From Chloroflexi bacterium UBA5189 (GTDB taxonomy: Bacteria; Chloroflexota; Limnocylindria; Limnocylindrales; CSP1-4): a stretch of 44,962 bases of DNA. Below the pieces are notes generated by a model that worked only from the letters and a program-made list of their open reading frames with translations, had not been told where the DNA came from and did not search any database. Every line of letters starts with the position of its first letter. Positions within the stretch are counted from its first letter, which is position 1. The stretch is taken from contig DHWF01000006.1 in assembly GCA_002413045.1 (NCBI GenBank), positions 958 through 45,919 of the forward strand, read 5' to 3'. The translations under genes and the position numbers were made by a program. This document shows positions 1 to 7,747 of the stretch, in pieces.

Positions 1-239
1 ATCGTGTCGTAGATCGCGAGGCCCGCCGTGACCACGCCGCCGGGCGAGTTGATGTACAGGCTGATGTCCTTCTCCGGATCCTCGGACTCGAGGAACAGGA
101 GCTGGGCGATGATCAGGTTGGCGAGGTGATCCTCGATCACGTCGCCGAGGAAGATGATCCGCTCCTTCAGGAGCCGCGAGTAGATGTCGTAGGCGCGCTC
201 CCCCCGGCTGGAGGACTCGATGACCATCGGCACGAGCAT
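1..239 (-). CDS. clpP: ATP-dependent Clp protease proteolytic subunit ClpP, N-terminal part
   Basis: Partial gene; the coding sequence runs off the left edge of the window, leaving the first 79 codons. The translation begins MLVPMVIESSSRGERAYDI and continues with RLLKERIIFLG, ESEDPEKDISLYINSPGG and AGLAIYD, the diagnostic N-terminal ClpP sequence. ClpP is the serine peptidase that forms the double heptameric barrel docked by ClpX/ClpC. The nucleophile serine and the His/Asp of the triad lie beyond the window. The ATG at 239 is preceded by AGGAG about 9 nt upstream. It lies 47 nt downstream of the trigger factor stop on the same strand, the usual tig-clpP order, so co-transcription is likely. 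Confidence 0.96.
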   Translation of the reverse strand, partial: MLVPMVIESSSRGERAYDIYSRLLKERIIFLGDVIEDHLANLIIAQLLFLESEDPEKDISLYINSPGGVVTAGLAIYDT

Positions 240-286
240 GTGGACGTTCTCCTGTTGGGCTTCGGTCGAGGGGGAGGGTCGGTTGG

Positions 287-1690
287 TCAGCCCGCGGCGC
301 CGGCCGCGGTGAGCGCGTCCTCGATGGACGTCGATTCGGATCCAGGTTCGGTGATCGCGACCCCCTCGTCATCCTCGAGATGGGGCAGCGCGGGGTGCTC
401 GGGATGGGCGGCGAGCCACTCGTCGACGAGCTTTTCGACGAGGCGGCTGCGGCGCAGGGTGCTCCGGATGAAGCTGCGGCCGCGGTCCGAGTCGAAGTAG
501 GCCATCGTCTTGCGGTCGCTGCCGTAGCGTTGGCGGGCCTTGGCGACCTCCTCGTCGACGTCCGCCTCGGCGATCTCGAGGCCCTCGGCCTCGGCGACCT
601 TCGACAGCACGAGCAGGACCTTGACCCGCTTCTCGGCGCGGGGCCGGAAGTCGGCGTGCAGGTCGGCATCGGTCTTCTCGACGACCTTGAGGTAGGCGGA
701 CTCCTCGATCCCCTGGCGGGCCAGGGTGCCGCGCAGCTCGTCGTGCATGATCTCGACCTCCTGCTCCACCAGGACGTCGGGCAGCTCGAGGGTCGCGTTG
801 GCGGTCGCGTACTCGATGATCTTGTCGGCGAACTCGTGGCGCGCCTTGTCCAGCGCGTTCCGCTCGAGGCGGGCCTTGATCTCGATCTTGAGCGCCGCGA
901 GGTCGGCGAAGCTGCCGAGGGAGCGGGCGAACTCGTCGTCCTCCGCGGGCAGGATCTTCTCCCGGAGCTCGCGCAGCTCGACCTCGAAGTGCGCCGTCTG
1001 GCCGGCGAGCGTCGATTCCGGGTAGTCGGCCGGGAAGCTGATGTCGAAGGATGCCTTCTCGCCCGGCTTCAGGCCGACGATGTGCGCCTCGAAGCCCGGG
1101 ATCAGGCGCTCGTCGCCGAGGATCAGGGGCATGCGCTCGGCGCTGCCGCCTTCGAAGGCGACCCCGTCGCGCGTACCCGTGTAGCCGATGACGGCGTAGT
1201 CGCCGTTGCGCGCCCCGCGGTCCTCGACCGGCGCCAGTGACGCGTTCTGGTCGCGCAGCTCCTCGACGACCTTGTCGACCTTGGGTGCATCGATCGTCTC
1301 GATGTCCGGCTTGAAGTTGAAGCTCCGGTAGTCACCGAGCTTGACCTCCGGCCGAACCTGCACGGTCGCCGTGAAGATGACCGGCTTGCCCTCGATGCCC
1401 TGCTCGACGTTCACCTCCGCCTGGGTCAGCGGCAGGATGTCCTGCTGGAGGAGCGCGTCGCGGTAGGCGCGCTGGACCAGGTGATCCATCGCCTCATCGA
1501 GGACGGCGTCCTTGCCGACCGCGACCTCGACGACCCCGCGGGGCGCCTTGCCGGGCCGGAACCCCGGGATTTTCGTGCGCCGCGAGAGATGCCGGACGGC
1601 TTCGGAGATGGCGCTGTCGAGCTGCTCCGTCGGCACCTCCACGCGGACGTTGAGCGAGCTCCGGGGAGCCGGCGTGACCGTGACATTCAT
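287..1690 (-). CDS. tig: Trigger factor (ribosome-associated chaperone / peptidyl-prolyl isomerase)
   Basis: Protein of 467 aa, somewhat longer than the usual 430-450. It binds the ribosome exit tunnel (L23) and shields nascent chains. The N-terminal ribosome-binding domain carries the signature GFRPGKAP at residues 43-50. An FKBP-type PPIase domain follows around residues 155-240 (NGDYAVIGYTG ... GERLIPGFEAHIVGLKPGE-like pattern), then the helical C-terminal cradle. An acidic low-complexity tail (LEDDEGVAITEPGSES) ends the protein. An in-frame extension upstream of the chosen ATG at 1690 does not resemble the family. There is no Shine-Dalgarno before this ATG; instead TATACT lies 8 nt upstream, suggesting a leaderless transcript. 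clpP follows on the same strand. Confidence 0.97.
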   Translation of the reverse strand: MNVTVTPAPRSSLNVRVEVPTEQLDSAISEAVRHLSRRTKIPGFRPGKAPRGVVEVAVGKDAVLDEAMDHLVQRAYRDALLQQDILPLTQAEVNVEQGIEGKPVIFTATVQVRPEVKLGDYRSFNFKPDIETIDAPKVDKVVEELRDQNASLAPVEDRGARNGDYAVIGYTGTRDGVAFEGGSAERMPLILGDERLIPGFEAHIVGLKPGEKASFDISFPADYPESTLAGQTAHFEVELRELREKILPAEDDEFARSLGSFADLAALKIEIKARLERNALDKARHEFADKIIEYATANATLELPDVLVEQEVEIMHDELRGTLARQGIEESAYLKVVEKTDADLHADFRPRAEKRVKVLLVLSKVAEAEGLEIAEADVDEEVAKARQRYGSDRKTMAYFDSDRGRSFIRSTLRRSRLVEKLVDEWLAAHPEHPALPHLEDDEGVAITEPGSESTSIEDALTAAGAAG

Positions 1691-1698
1691 CGTAGAGA

Positions 1699-1704
1699 AG
1701 TATA
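1699..1704 (-). promoter_or_regulatory. -10 element (TATACT) of tig, probable leaderless start
   Basis: On the reverse strand TATACT ends 8 nt before the ATG of trigger factor, so transcription would begin at or next to the start codon. No convincing -35 hexamer and no ribosome binding site are visible. Inferred from sequence only. Confidence 0.5.
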
Positions 1705-1793
1705 GGTGCGGGACTCGCCGTGCCAGGACGGGGTCGGCACCGACCCGATCCCCGGCCGACCAACGCCTGGCAGGCCCTGGCGAGCTGGGAATC

Positions 1794-1826
1794 CACGAGG
1801 CCCCCGGCGGTGCCGGGGGCCTCGTG
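1794..1826 (-). terminator. Strong hairpin downstream of the secreted-protein gene
   Basis: A perfect 15-bp inverted repeat (1794-1808 with 1812-1826) closed by a 3-nt loop lies 22 nt past the stop of the secreted-protein gene. It has no T-run on either side, so it is either a GC-rich terminator working without a U-tract or an mRNA 3'-end stabiliser. It separates that gene from tig. Confidence 0.6.
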
Positions 1827-1847
1827 TTCATCTGTGGCTGGAGGTGG

Positions 1848-3746
1848 TCAGGGGATCATCGCGATATGGGTCGACCAGTTGGCGAGCAGCGTTCGCGTCC
1901 CAGTGCACTGGAAGTTCGAGGCGGCGAACTGGGCAAACGTGCAGGTCTGGGCGATCCACTCGTTGGCAACCCACAGGTGACCGCTGGCGTCGACCGCTGC
2001 GGCCCCGTAATCGCCCCAGCGGGGCCGGGCGCCGAATGCGCGGTAGCCCGCGAACCCGTCCTCGGGCCCAACGCCCTCGCCCAACACCACGATGTTCCCG
2101 GTCACGCCTGTGGCGCTGAGGTTGATGTACGCCGCGCTCGGGAAATGATCCGCGCCCGCGAGGGTCACGCCGATCACCGCCGAGCCGTTGGGCCGGACGC
2201 CGAGCGCCGGCATCAGCAGGTTGTTCCCGGCAGTTGCAAGCAGGCCGCTATGCACGAGCGTCGTGCTGAGGTTGCCGGTAACGGGGTTGGTCGTGGGATC
2301 GGTGATGTACCAGGCCACGCCGGACTTCTGGACGGGAGTCGAGCCGACATCCACGGCGGTGCCGTGGCTGCCGTACAGGAGTCCGTTCGCGTAGGTGACC
2401 TGCTGCATCCGCGAGTCCAGCGAGTCCAGCGGCCGCTCGGTCTCCTTGTACTTGTCGGGGGTCCCGAGGGCGATCTTGGCGCACGCGGTCAGGTTGAGGC
2501 AGTCCGCGAGTGGCGTCGAGCCGACTTTCTGGTCCGACGGCAGGGGCACCGCGTACTTGCCGACCGTGGTCTTGACGACGTTGACGCCGAGGCGTGGGGT
2601 GCCCGCGAGCGAGCTGGTGTTGGTCAGTGACCAGGTCAGCAGCTCGGTGGATGCCCCGGTCCCGTTCGCTTCCGCGGCAGCATTCGTGCTGAGGAAGTAC
2701 TCGGTCCCGCCCTTGGTCGCGTCGTACTGCGCGGCCGTCGGCGACTGGGCCGGCCAGATGGTGAAGCCGGGGTTGCCGTTCGGATCCGAGCGGTTCGTGT
2801 CGATCTGGGTGACGGTCACCGAATGGGAGCCGGATGCCAGCTCGGTCTTCGACATCGCGTAGATCTGGGCACCGTTGAAGCCGTCGACGAACCACGGGTA
2901 CTCGTTCGTCGTGACGTAGAAGCCGTGGGCGTCCACGCCGATGTGCGGATAGTCGCCGATGCATGGGCAATTCGTGTGCAACGGCGTGCCATGGTTGCCG
3001 TCGTCGGTCGCGTCGATGTGGACGATCGACCAGTCGCCCATCGGGTTGCTGGACGCGCTGGTGGCGATGTCAATCGTGTTCGTGCCGGAGGGCAGCGGGT
3101 TGCCGGCCGCGTCCGAGTCGTAAGTGAGGATGCTCACGAAGAATCGGCCGGTCGTCGGGTCGTACAGGCATGATGGATCGGTCGTCTGCTTCGGACCGGC
3201 CACGCCCGCGGTGCGATCGATCTCGACGGGGTAGCCGAAGAAATGGTTCAGCCCATCGACCGCCAGCTGCGTGCCGGTCGTGCTGTAGACGGCGATGGCA
3301 TTGTTCACGGCCTCGAAGACGACGCCGCCACCGACGCACAGCGCCTGGTCGGGCGGCTCGAGCGACCACTGGTTGCCGCCGGAGACGCCGAACCGCTGCT
3401 GGAAGTGATTGATGCCCTGGAAGCCGGCTTCCGCGGAGGTCACGGGTGTGCTGCTCGCCGGGATCCCGGCGAGGCCGGGGCCGATCCGGGTCACCTTGGC
3501 CTTGGATGAGAGGCTACGGTTCGCCACGGCCTGGCGGATGGTGCCCGCCTCCGGCCCGACCGCGGGGGCAAGCTCGCCGCCGCCGTTGGTGCCGCGAGCG
3601 AGGAAGGTCTTCTGGCCGCCCTGGACCACACGGGTGGTGATCTTGGCGCTGCTGCTGCTCGTGGTCCCCGCCGCCGACGCGGTCAGGGCTCCCGTCGAGG
3701 CCATCACCGCCGCGGCGGCCAGGGCCAACAGGGCTCTCCGATTCAT
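1848..3746 (-). CDS. Large secreted protein of unknown function
   Basis: Protein of 632 aa with a clear Sec signal peptide: MNRR followed by a hydrophobic stretch of alanines and leucines and a likely AxA cleavage site near residue 25. The mature part is rich in Ser, Thr, Gly and Asn, with recurrent aromatic-Asp-Gly turns (LCVGGGVVFEAVNNAIAVYS, GHLWVANEW), compatible with a beta-propeller or repeat-rich extracellular fold. Cysteines occur in pairs (NCPCIGDYPHIGVD; DCLNLTACAK; QTCTF...FQCTG), suggesting disulfides. I recognise no catalytic motif. The start at 3746 was chosen because GGAGGAG sits 4-10 nt upstream and the signal peptide begins there; the reading frame stays open upstream but without coding character. 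It stands alone, bounded by a tRNA gene upstream and a hairpin downstream. Confidence 0.85.
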   Translation of the reverse strand: MNRRALLALAAAAVMASTGALTASAAGTTSSSSAKITTRVVQGGQKTFLARGTNGGGELAPAVGPEAGTIRQAVANRSLSSKAKVTRIGPGLAGIPASSTPVTSAEAGFQGINHFQQRFGVSGGNQWSLEPPDQALCVGGGVVFEAVNNAIAVYSTTGTQLAVDGLNHFFGYPVEIDRTAGVAGPKQTTDPSCLYDPTTGRFFVSILTYDSDAAGNPLPSGTNTIDIATSASSNPMGDWSIVHIDATDDGNHGTPLHTNCPCIGDYPHIGVDAHGFYVTTNEYPWFVDGFNGAQIYAMSKTELASGSHSVTVTQIDTNRSDPNGNPGFTIWPAQSPTAAQYDATKGGTEYFLSTNAAAEANGTGASTELLTWSLTNTSSLAGTPRLGVNVVKTTVGKYAVPLPSDQKVGSTPLADCLNLTACAKIALGTPDKYKETERPLDSLDSRMQQVTYANGLLYGSHGTAVDVGSTPVQKSGVAWYITDPTTNPVTGNLSTTLVHSGLLATAGNNLLMPALGVRPNGSAVIGVTLAGADHFPSAAYINLSATGVTGNIVVLGEGVGPEDGFAGYRAFGARPRWGDYGAAAVDASGHLWVANEWIAQTCTFAQFAASNFQCTGTRTLLANWSTHIAMIP

Positions 3747-4050
3747 GTGCTCCTCCACTGCCAGACGTGGCCGTCGGGCGGTCACGTCCCCTTCTCCGCC
3801 CCTTCGGCCGCGTCGGGCATTCGGCGTTCCTTGAGCCGTGCTCCCTCCGAGGACGGCCGATTGCCCATACAGCAGCGGGTTTGCATCCCGAGCGCCGGGG
3901 CAATGTAGGCCTCCGGTCGGCATCGTGCGTTTCCGTCTGGTGCAGTGCACTCCGAACGCGGTGCGGCGAGGCACCGAATTCGATGCGACCCCGCGTGAGC
4001 GAGGAGCGCAGGCGCCAACGCGGCCCTGCGCCGGATCAACGCGCGAGATG
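3747..4050. other. Intergenic region between the secreted-protein gene and tRNA-Leu
   Basis: About 300 nt. It must carry the promoter of the secreted-protein gene and the 3' trailer of the tRNA. Apart from the GGAGGAG ribosome binding site immediately before 3746 I find no convincing -35/-10 pair, no terminator with a T-run and no extra gene. Confidence 0.5.
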
Positions 4051-4135
4051 TAGGCGAGAGAGGGGTCGAACCTCCACGCCCCTCACGGGGCACCGGCTCC
4101 TAAGGCCGGCGCGTCTGCCATTCCGCCACTCGCCC
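4051..4135 (-). tRNA. tRNA-Leu, anticodon UAG
   Basis: An 85-nt gene folds as a complete class II tRNA. The acceptor GGGCGAG pairs with CTCGCCT (first pair G-U). The D arm has GCG/CGC stems. The anticodon stem CCGGC/GCCGG encloses CTTAGGA, giving anticodon TAG, which reads CUN leucine codons. A long variable arm CCCC-GTGA-GGGG is typical of tRNA-Leu. The T arm is GGAGG-TTCGACC-CCTCT. The discriminator base is A and no CCA is encoded, so the tail must be added after transcription. It lies 45 nt downstream of the EAL-protein gene on the same strand. Confidence 0.97.
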
Positions 4136-4180
4136 GGGCGGAGGATACCGCCGGAGAAGCCGCCTGGCCCCGACGCGAAA

Positions 4181-6085
4181 TCAGTGCAGCAGCGGGACCC
4201 GAACCGGGGCATGCGGCGTGCGCGAGGGCGTTGCTGGAACCGGCGATGGCGCCTCGATCCATCGTCCGACGGGAGCTGGACGGGCCAGGAGGAATCCTTG
4301 CCCGAGCGTGACGCCGAGACGCTCGACGGTCTCCCGCTCGGCCTGCGTCTCGAGGCCCTCCGCCAGCACCTGGGCACCCGAGACCTCGGCGAAGTGGACG
4401 AGTCCGACGATCATGGCTTGCCGAGAGACGTCGGCCTCGACGCCGCGGATCATTCCGGCATCGATCTTGACCAGATCAGGATGCAGGTCGACGAGGTGCC
4501 GGAAGTTCGCGACGCCGGCTCCGGCGTCGTCGACGGCGAGGCGGATGTCCGCGCCAAGGGCACGCGTCGCCGCGTGCAGCTTGGGGTAGTCATCGATGAG
4601 ATCGTGCTCGGTGACCTCGAGGACGATCGGACGGTTCCGGCCGGCGAGGATGCTCGCGAGCTCGGCATACGTACCGAGAAACGACGGCGACACGTTGAGG
4701 CTCAGCCAGGCATCGTGCGGGAGGAAGGCCGCGTCGCGGACTGCGGCGCGCAGGGTGGCCGCCTCCAGCTCGCACCCGATTCCAGACTCCACGGCGTTCT
4801 TGAAGACCCGATCCGGCAGCTCGCCGCTCGAGAACCTCGTGAGGGCCTCGAAGCCGACCGTCAGGCCCGTGCGCAGGTCCACGACGGGCTGGAACACGGG
4901 ATGAAATGCCCCTGCCGCGATCAGCTGCCCGATCTGGATCTTCGCGGCACTGGTCTCGCGTCGAGCCAGCAGCGCCGGGGCCAGGATCGTGCCTGCGACG
5001 GCAGCCGCCTCGCTGATCGAGGGCAGGTCGGCCACCAGGTGCAGCGCCTGGGCCGGGTCGGTGGTCGCGATGAGGACGAGCCCCACGATCACGTCGCCGG
5101 AGACGATCGGGGCGAAGGCCTGGGCCTTGATGCCCATCTCCGTCAATCGCTGGTCGTGGAGCGTGGGCGTGTTTCGATCGGCCCATAGCGTGGCCCACGC
5201 GCCACCACGGGATCGTTCGATCACGTATTCGGCCCGAGCCGCCGGGAGCCGCTCCCCGACCTCGATTGGATCGTCGACGCGTCCTGCCATTGCGAGCACC
5301 GTTGCTTCGCCCGAGCTGGAGACCTCGAAGATCCCGGCGATATCGACGAGCGGTAGATCGCCGAGCGCCTTGGCGATGGAATGTGCCGTGGCCTCCGGCG
5401 TCGGCTGCGGATGCAGGACGCGGAGAGCGCTCACGATGGACAGCCGAGCCGTCGTCACGCGCAGATGCCGCTCGGTCGAGGAGCGCAGGTCCCGCAACGA
5501 GTCGCGCGCCTCCATCGCGAAGTCCGCAAGTCCGGCGAGCAGGAGGAGCACCACCGCGATCAGGATCCCGTCATGGAAGACGGTCCCGACTGGCTCCGGC
5601 AACGCAGCCCGCTCTCCTGCGGCCACGTCGATGGCGAGGATCACCATGGAGGAGACGACAGCGGCGGCGCCAACGACGATCAGGCGGTTGCGATGGACGT
5701 AGCGCAGCACGAGGACGACCGCCATCACCGGGATCAGCGCCATGCTCGGGGCGACGCCGGGAACGATGTACGCGCCGATCGCACCGAACAAGGTCAGGGT
5801 GACCGCGAGCGCGACGCGCCCCTGGAGCGGCCGGCGATTGCGGATCTGGTGCCGCGCAACGGTCACGCCGAGCGCGAAGAACGACGTCAACAGGGCGGCC
5901 ATCGCAAGAATCCGTGCCCCGAACCAGATCGCCGCGACGATCTCGAAGGCCGCGGCAACCAGCGTCAGGGCGAGGAGGCCCGGAAAGAAGCGGCCGAGCC
6001 GGTCGTGCTCCGGCCGTCCGAGCTCGCCTTCACCGGGGATCGGCGACGCGCCGTTCGGTCCGCCCGTGGGGTTGATGCTCGACAT
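4181..6085 (-). CDS. Membrane-bound EAL-domain protein (putative c-di-GMP phosphodiesterase)
   Basis: Protein of 634 aa. The N-terminal ~190 residues contain about six hydrophobic segments. A GAF-like region follows (residues ~220-380), then a C-terminal EAL domain that would hydrolyse c-di-GMP to pGpG. The EAL signature is intact (FEALTRF, E about residue 413). The family pattern continues with LSLNVSPSFL, IVLEVTEHDLI, LAVDDAGAG, LVKIDAGMIRG, LAEGLET and GQGFLLARP, so the metal- and substrate-binding Glu, Asn, Glu, Asp-Asp, Lys, Glu and Gln positions look present. Loop 6, normally DDFGTG, is DDAGAG here, which may lower activity or dimerisation. There is no GGDEF domain. The ATG at 6085 has GGAAGG about 6 nt upstream; a GTG at 6157 is a weaker alternative. 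It appears monocistronic. Confidence 0.9.
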   Translation of the reverse strand: MSSINPTGGPNGASPIPGEGELGRPEHDRLGRFFPGLLALTLVAAAFEIVAAIWFGARILAMAALLTSFFALGVTVARHQIRNRRPLQGRVALAVTLTLFGAIGAYIVPGVAPSMALIPVMAVVLVLRYVHRNRLIVVGAAAVVSSMVILAIDVAAGERAALPEPVGTVFHDGILIAVVLLLLAGLADFAMEARDSLRDLRSSTERHLRVTTARLSIVSALRVLHPQPTPEATAHSIAKALGDLPLVDIAGIFEVSSSGEATVLAMAGRVDDPIEVGERLPAARAEYVIERSRGGAWATLWADRNTPTLHDQRLTEMGIKAQAFAPIVSGDVIVGLVLIATTDPAQALHLVADLPSISEAAAVAGTILAPALLARRETSAAKIQIGQLIAAGAFHPVFQPVVDLRTGLTVGFEALTRFSSGELPDRVFKNAVESGIGCELEAATLRAAVRDAAFLPHDAWLSLNVSPSFLGTYAELASILAGRNRPIVLEVTEHDLIDDYPKLHAATRALGADIRLAVDDAGAGVANFRHLVDLHPDLVKIDAGMIRGVEADVSRQAMIVGLVHFAEVSGAQVLAEGLETQAERETVERLGVTLGQGFLLARPAPVGRWIEAPSPVPATPSRTPHAPVRVPLLH

Positions 6086-6294
6086 CGCCGCCTTCCGAGG
6101 ATTGTTCGGGGCTCGGTACGTCCCAGGGCCGGCGGTCGGCAGCAGGTGGTCGTGCACGCAGTGCGGTGTATCGGGCCTGACGTTGAGGCTGACCCGTCGA
6201 GGCGTCGCGGTCTATAGGCCGAATTCCGCTATGCAGGCAGATCGCGTCTTGCCGGCCCCAACGTCATCGACGCGGATGACCGTGGCGGGGTCGG

Positions 6295-6861
6295 TCAGTC
6301 GGTGTCGGGGTTCGCCGCGTCTGGCTTGGAGCCGTTGCGGCCCGTGCGCTCGCGGGCCCGGCGGACCCCCTCGGCGAACGATGGGCCGTCGGGATCGAGG
6401 GCGCGCTCCGCGAGCTGGCGGCCGAGCCGCTGGACGACCGGCATCAGGGTGCCGCCCAGCAGCTCTGCGGCCGTTCCACTGAGATCGCGCTGCTTGCGCT
6501 GCGGCGCCTTCTCGTCCAGATAGGCGGCGAACTCGCGCTCGAGCGTCCCGCGCACCTTCTCGCCGTCCGGCCCGAGCTTCTTGAGCGTCTTCTCCACTTC
6601 GGGCGGGAGCATCGACTTCGGGAGGTCCGCGCCGGGTCCGAAGATCGCCCGGCGCACGCCCTTGATGGCGCGCTTCGGGCCGCCGAGGAGCAGGAACGCG
6701 GCCCCGCCGGCGGCGCCCAGCACCTTGGCAGGCTCGCGACGCAGACGCGCCGGGATATCGACTGCGGCACGCCCGGCTGCCTCCAGTCGGACGAGCTCCT
6801 CGTCCAGGCCCGCTCGCGCGGCTAGGACTTCGGAACGAGCGGCGTCCGTGCGCGCACCCAT
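6295..6861 (-). CDS. Hypothetical protein paired with the holin-family membrane protein
   Basis: Protein of 188 aa with no recognised catalytic motif. The N-terminal third is helical and charged (LDEELVRLEAAGR). A short hydrophobic glycine/alanine-rich stretch follows (residues ~60-78, GAAGGAAFLLLGGPKRAIKG), then a basic patch and a charged helical region with many Arg, Lys and Glu. The ATG at 6861 lies inside the end of the upstream gene (6822-7682), a 40-nt overlap that implies translational coupling. Such pairs of a DUF1469/holin-superfamily-III-like membrane protein and a DUF3618- or YqjD-like partner occur in other bacteria; assignment of this protein to one of those families is an inference. 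Confidence 0.7.
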   Translation of the reverse strand: MGARTDAARSEVLAARAGLDEELVRLEAAGRAAVDIPARLRREPAKVLGAAGGAAFLLLGGPKRAIKGVRRAIFGPGADLPKSMLPPEVEKTLKKLGPDGEKVRGTLEREFAAYLDEKAPQRKQRDLSGTAAELLGGTLMPVVQRLGRQLAERALDPDGPSFAEGVRRARERTGRNGSKPDAANPDTD

Positions 6862-7682
6862 TCGATCGTCTCCTTCGTGAGCTCGATGGTCTGTTCCGGG
6901 ATGAACTTCCTTGCGATCGCCTCCCCATCCACCCCGGTCCGGATGAGGTCGCGCCCGGCCACGAGCGGCCACGCGATGAGCCCCGCGAGGACCCCGACCG
7001 CGGCGCCAACCGTCGGCGGGATGCTGAGGACGGTGAACAGCCCGATGAGGACGCCGATGATCCCCCACACGAACAGCCGCAGGATGGCGACCCGGAAGCC
7101 GTCCCGGATCCCGCCGGCGAACCCGAGCAGGGCCAGGGTGCCGGCGGACACGCCGGCGGCGAGCAGGACGGCGCGCGTGTCGGCGGAATAGGCCGCGGCA
7201 ACCGAGTCGCCGAGCGCCGTCCAACCACGGTGGGTGAGGTCGAGGCCAAGCAGCAACCCGACGCCGACGCCCACGATCAGCCCGACGAGGAGTGACGAGG
7301 TCAGCCGGGCGCCCTTGACGTCGAGGGCGAGGAGCAGGGCGATGACCGCGACGTCGATCAGCAGGACCGCGCCGAGCAGGACCCCCCACCCGATCGAGCC
7401 GAAGAGCCACTCACCGAGGAACAGGAACAGCCCGACGCTGAGCAGCAGCGCCATGAGGATGAACGCGCCGAGTGCAACGCCGGCGAGCATGACCATCCGC
7501 TTGACCTCGTCGACGATCTCGCCGATCTCGGTCTTCGCGAGGTCGATGTGGGCGCGGACGAGTCGCCTGACGGCCTCGACGGTCGCCCCGATCTGGGCGC
7601 GCAGGCCCGGCGGTGAATCCCCCTTGGGCGGCTTGGCACTCGGGGTCTTGGGCGGCGGAGCGTCCGGGGTCGTGGTCGACAT
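6822..7682 (-). CDS. Holin-superfamily-III / DUF1469-like membrane protein
   Basis: Protein of 286 aa. A Pro/Lys-rich N-terminus is followed by an amphipathic helix with the pattern VRRLVRAHIDLAKTEIGEIV, typical of the YqjE/DUF1469 group that packs next to paired membrane helices. Hydrophobic pairs follow around residues 65-90 and 96-120, with further segments near 130-150, 175-195 and 205-245. The membrane part is therefore about twice the usual size, and the C-terminal half may be an added domain. It ends with a charged cytosolic tail (TIELTKETIEWVRARTP). The ATG at 7682 has no ribosome binding site but TACCAT 9 nt upstream. It is divergent from cinA. Despite the family name there is no phage context; a cell-envelope role is likelier. 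Confidence 0.75.
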   Translation of the reverse strand: MSTTTPDAPPPKTPSAKPPKGDSPPGLRAQIGATVEAVRRLVRAHIDLAKTEIGEIVDEVKRMVMLAGVALGAFILMALLLSVGLFLFLGEWLFGSIGWGVLLGAVLLIDVAVIALLLALDVKGARLTSSLLVGLIVGVGVGLLLGLDLTHRGWTALGDSVAAAYSADTRAVLLAAGVSAGTLALLGFAGGIRDGFRVAILRLFVWGIIGVLIGLFTVLSIPPTVGAAVGVLAGLIAWPLVAGRDLIRTGVDGEAIARKFIPEQTIELTKETIEWVRARTPLVPKS

Positions 7683-7691
7683 TGGGCGCCG

Positions 7692-7697
7692 ATGGTA
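7692..7697 (-). promoter_or_regulatory. -10 element (TACCAT) for the holin-like gene
   Basis: On the reverse strand TACCAT ends 9 nt before the ATG of the holin-like gene, which lacks a Shine-Dalgarno. A leaderless or near-leaderless start is inferred. The -35 region is weak. Confidence 0.35.
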
Positions 7698-7733
7698 CCA
7701 GCGCCGATCCGCACGCCCGTTCGACGGCTCCCC

Positions 7734-7739
7734 TACCCT
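7734..7739 (+). promoter_or_regulatory. -10 element (TACCCT) for cinA
   Basis: TACCCT ends 8 nt before the ATG of cinA, with no ribosome binding site between. It lies in the 65-nt divergent gap shared with the holin-like gene. A leaderless start is inferred. Confidence 0.35.
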
Positions 7740-7747
7740 CGCGAGCG

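Noticed and set aside
380..1240. Long open frame on the strand opposite trigger factor
   Set aside because: It is the antisense shadow of tig in a GC-rich genome; the product is a low-complexity Leu/Val/Asp/Gly protein with no family features.
6822..7682. Holin-type gene as evidence of a prophage
   Set aside because: No phage genes, integrase or att site surround it; DUF1469-like proteins are widespread in chromosomes.
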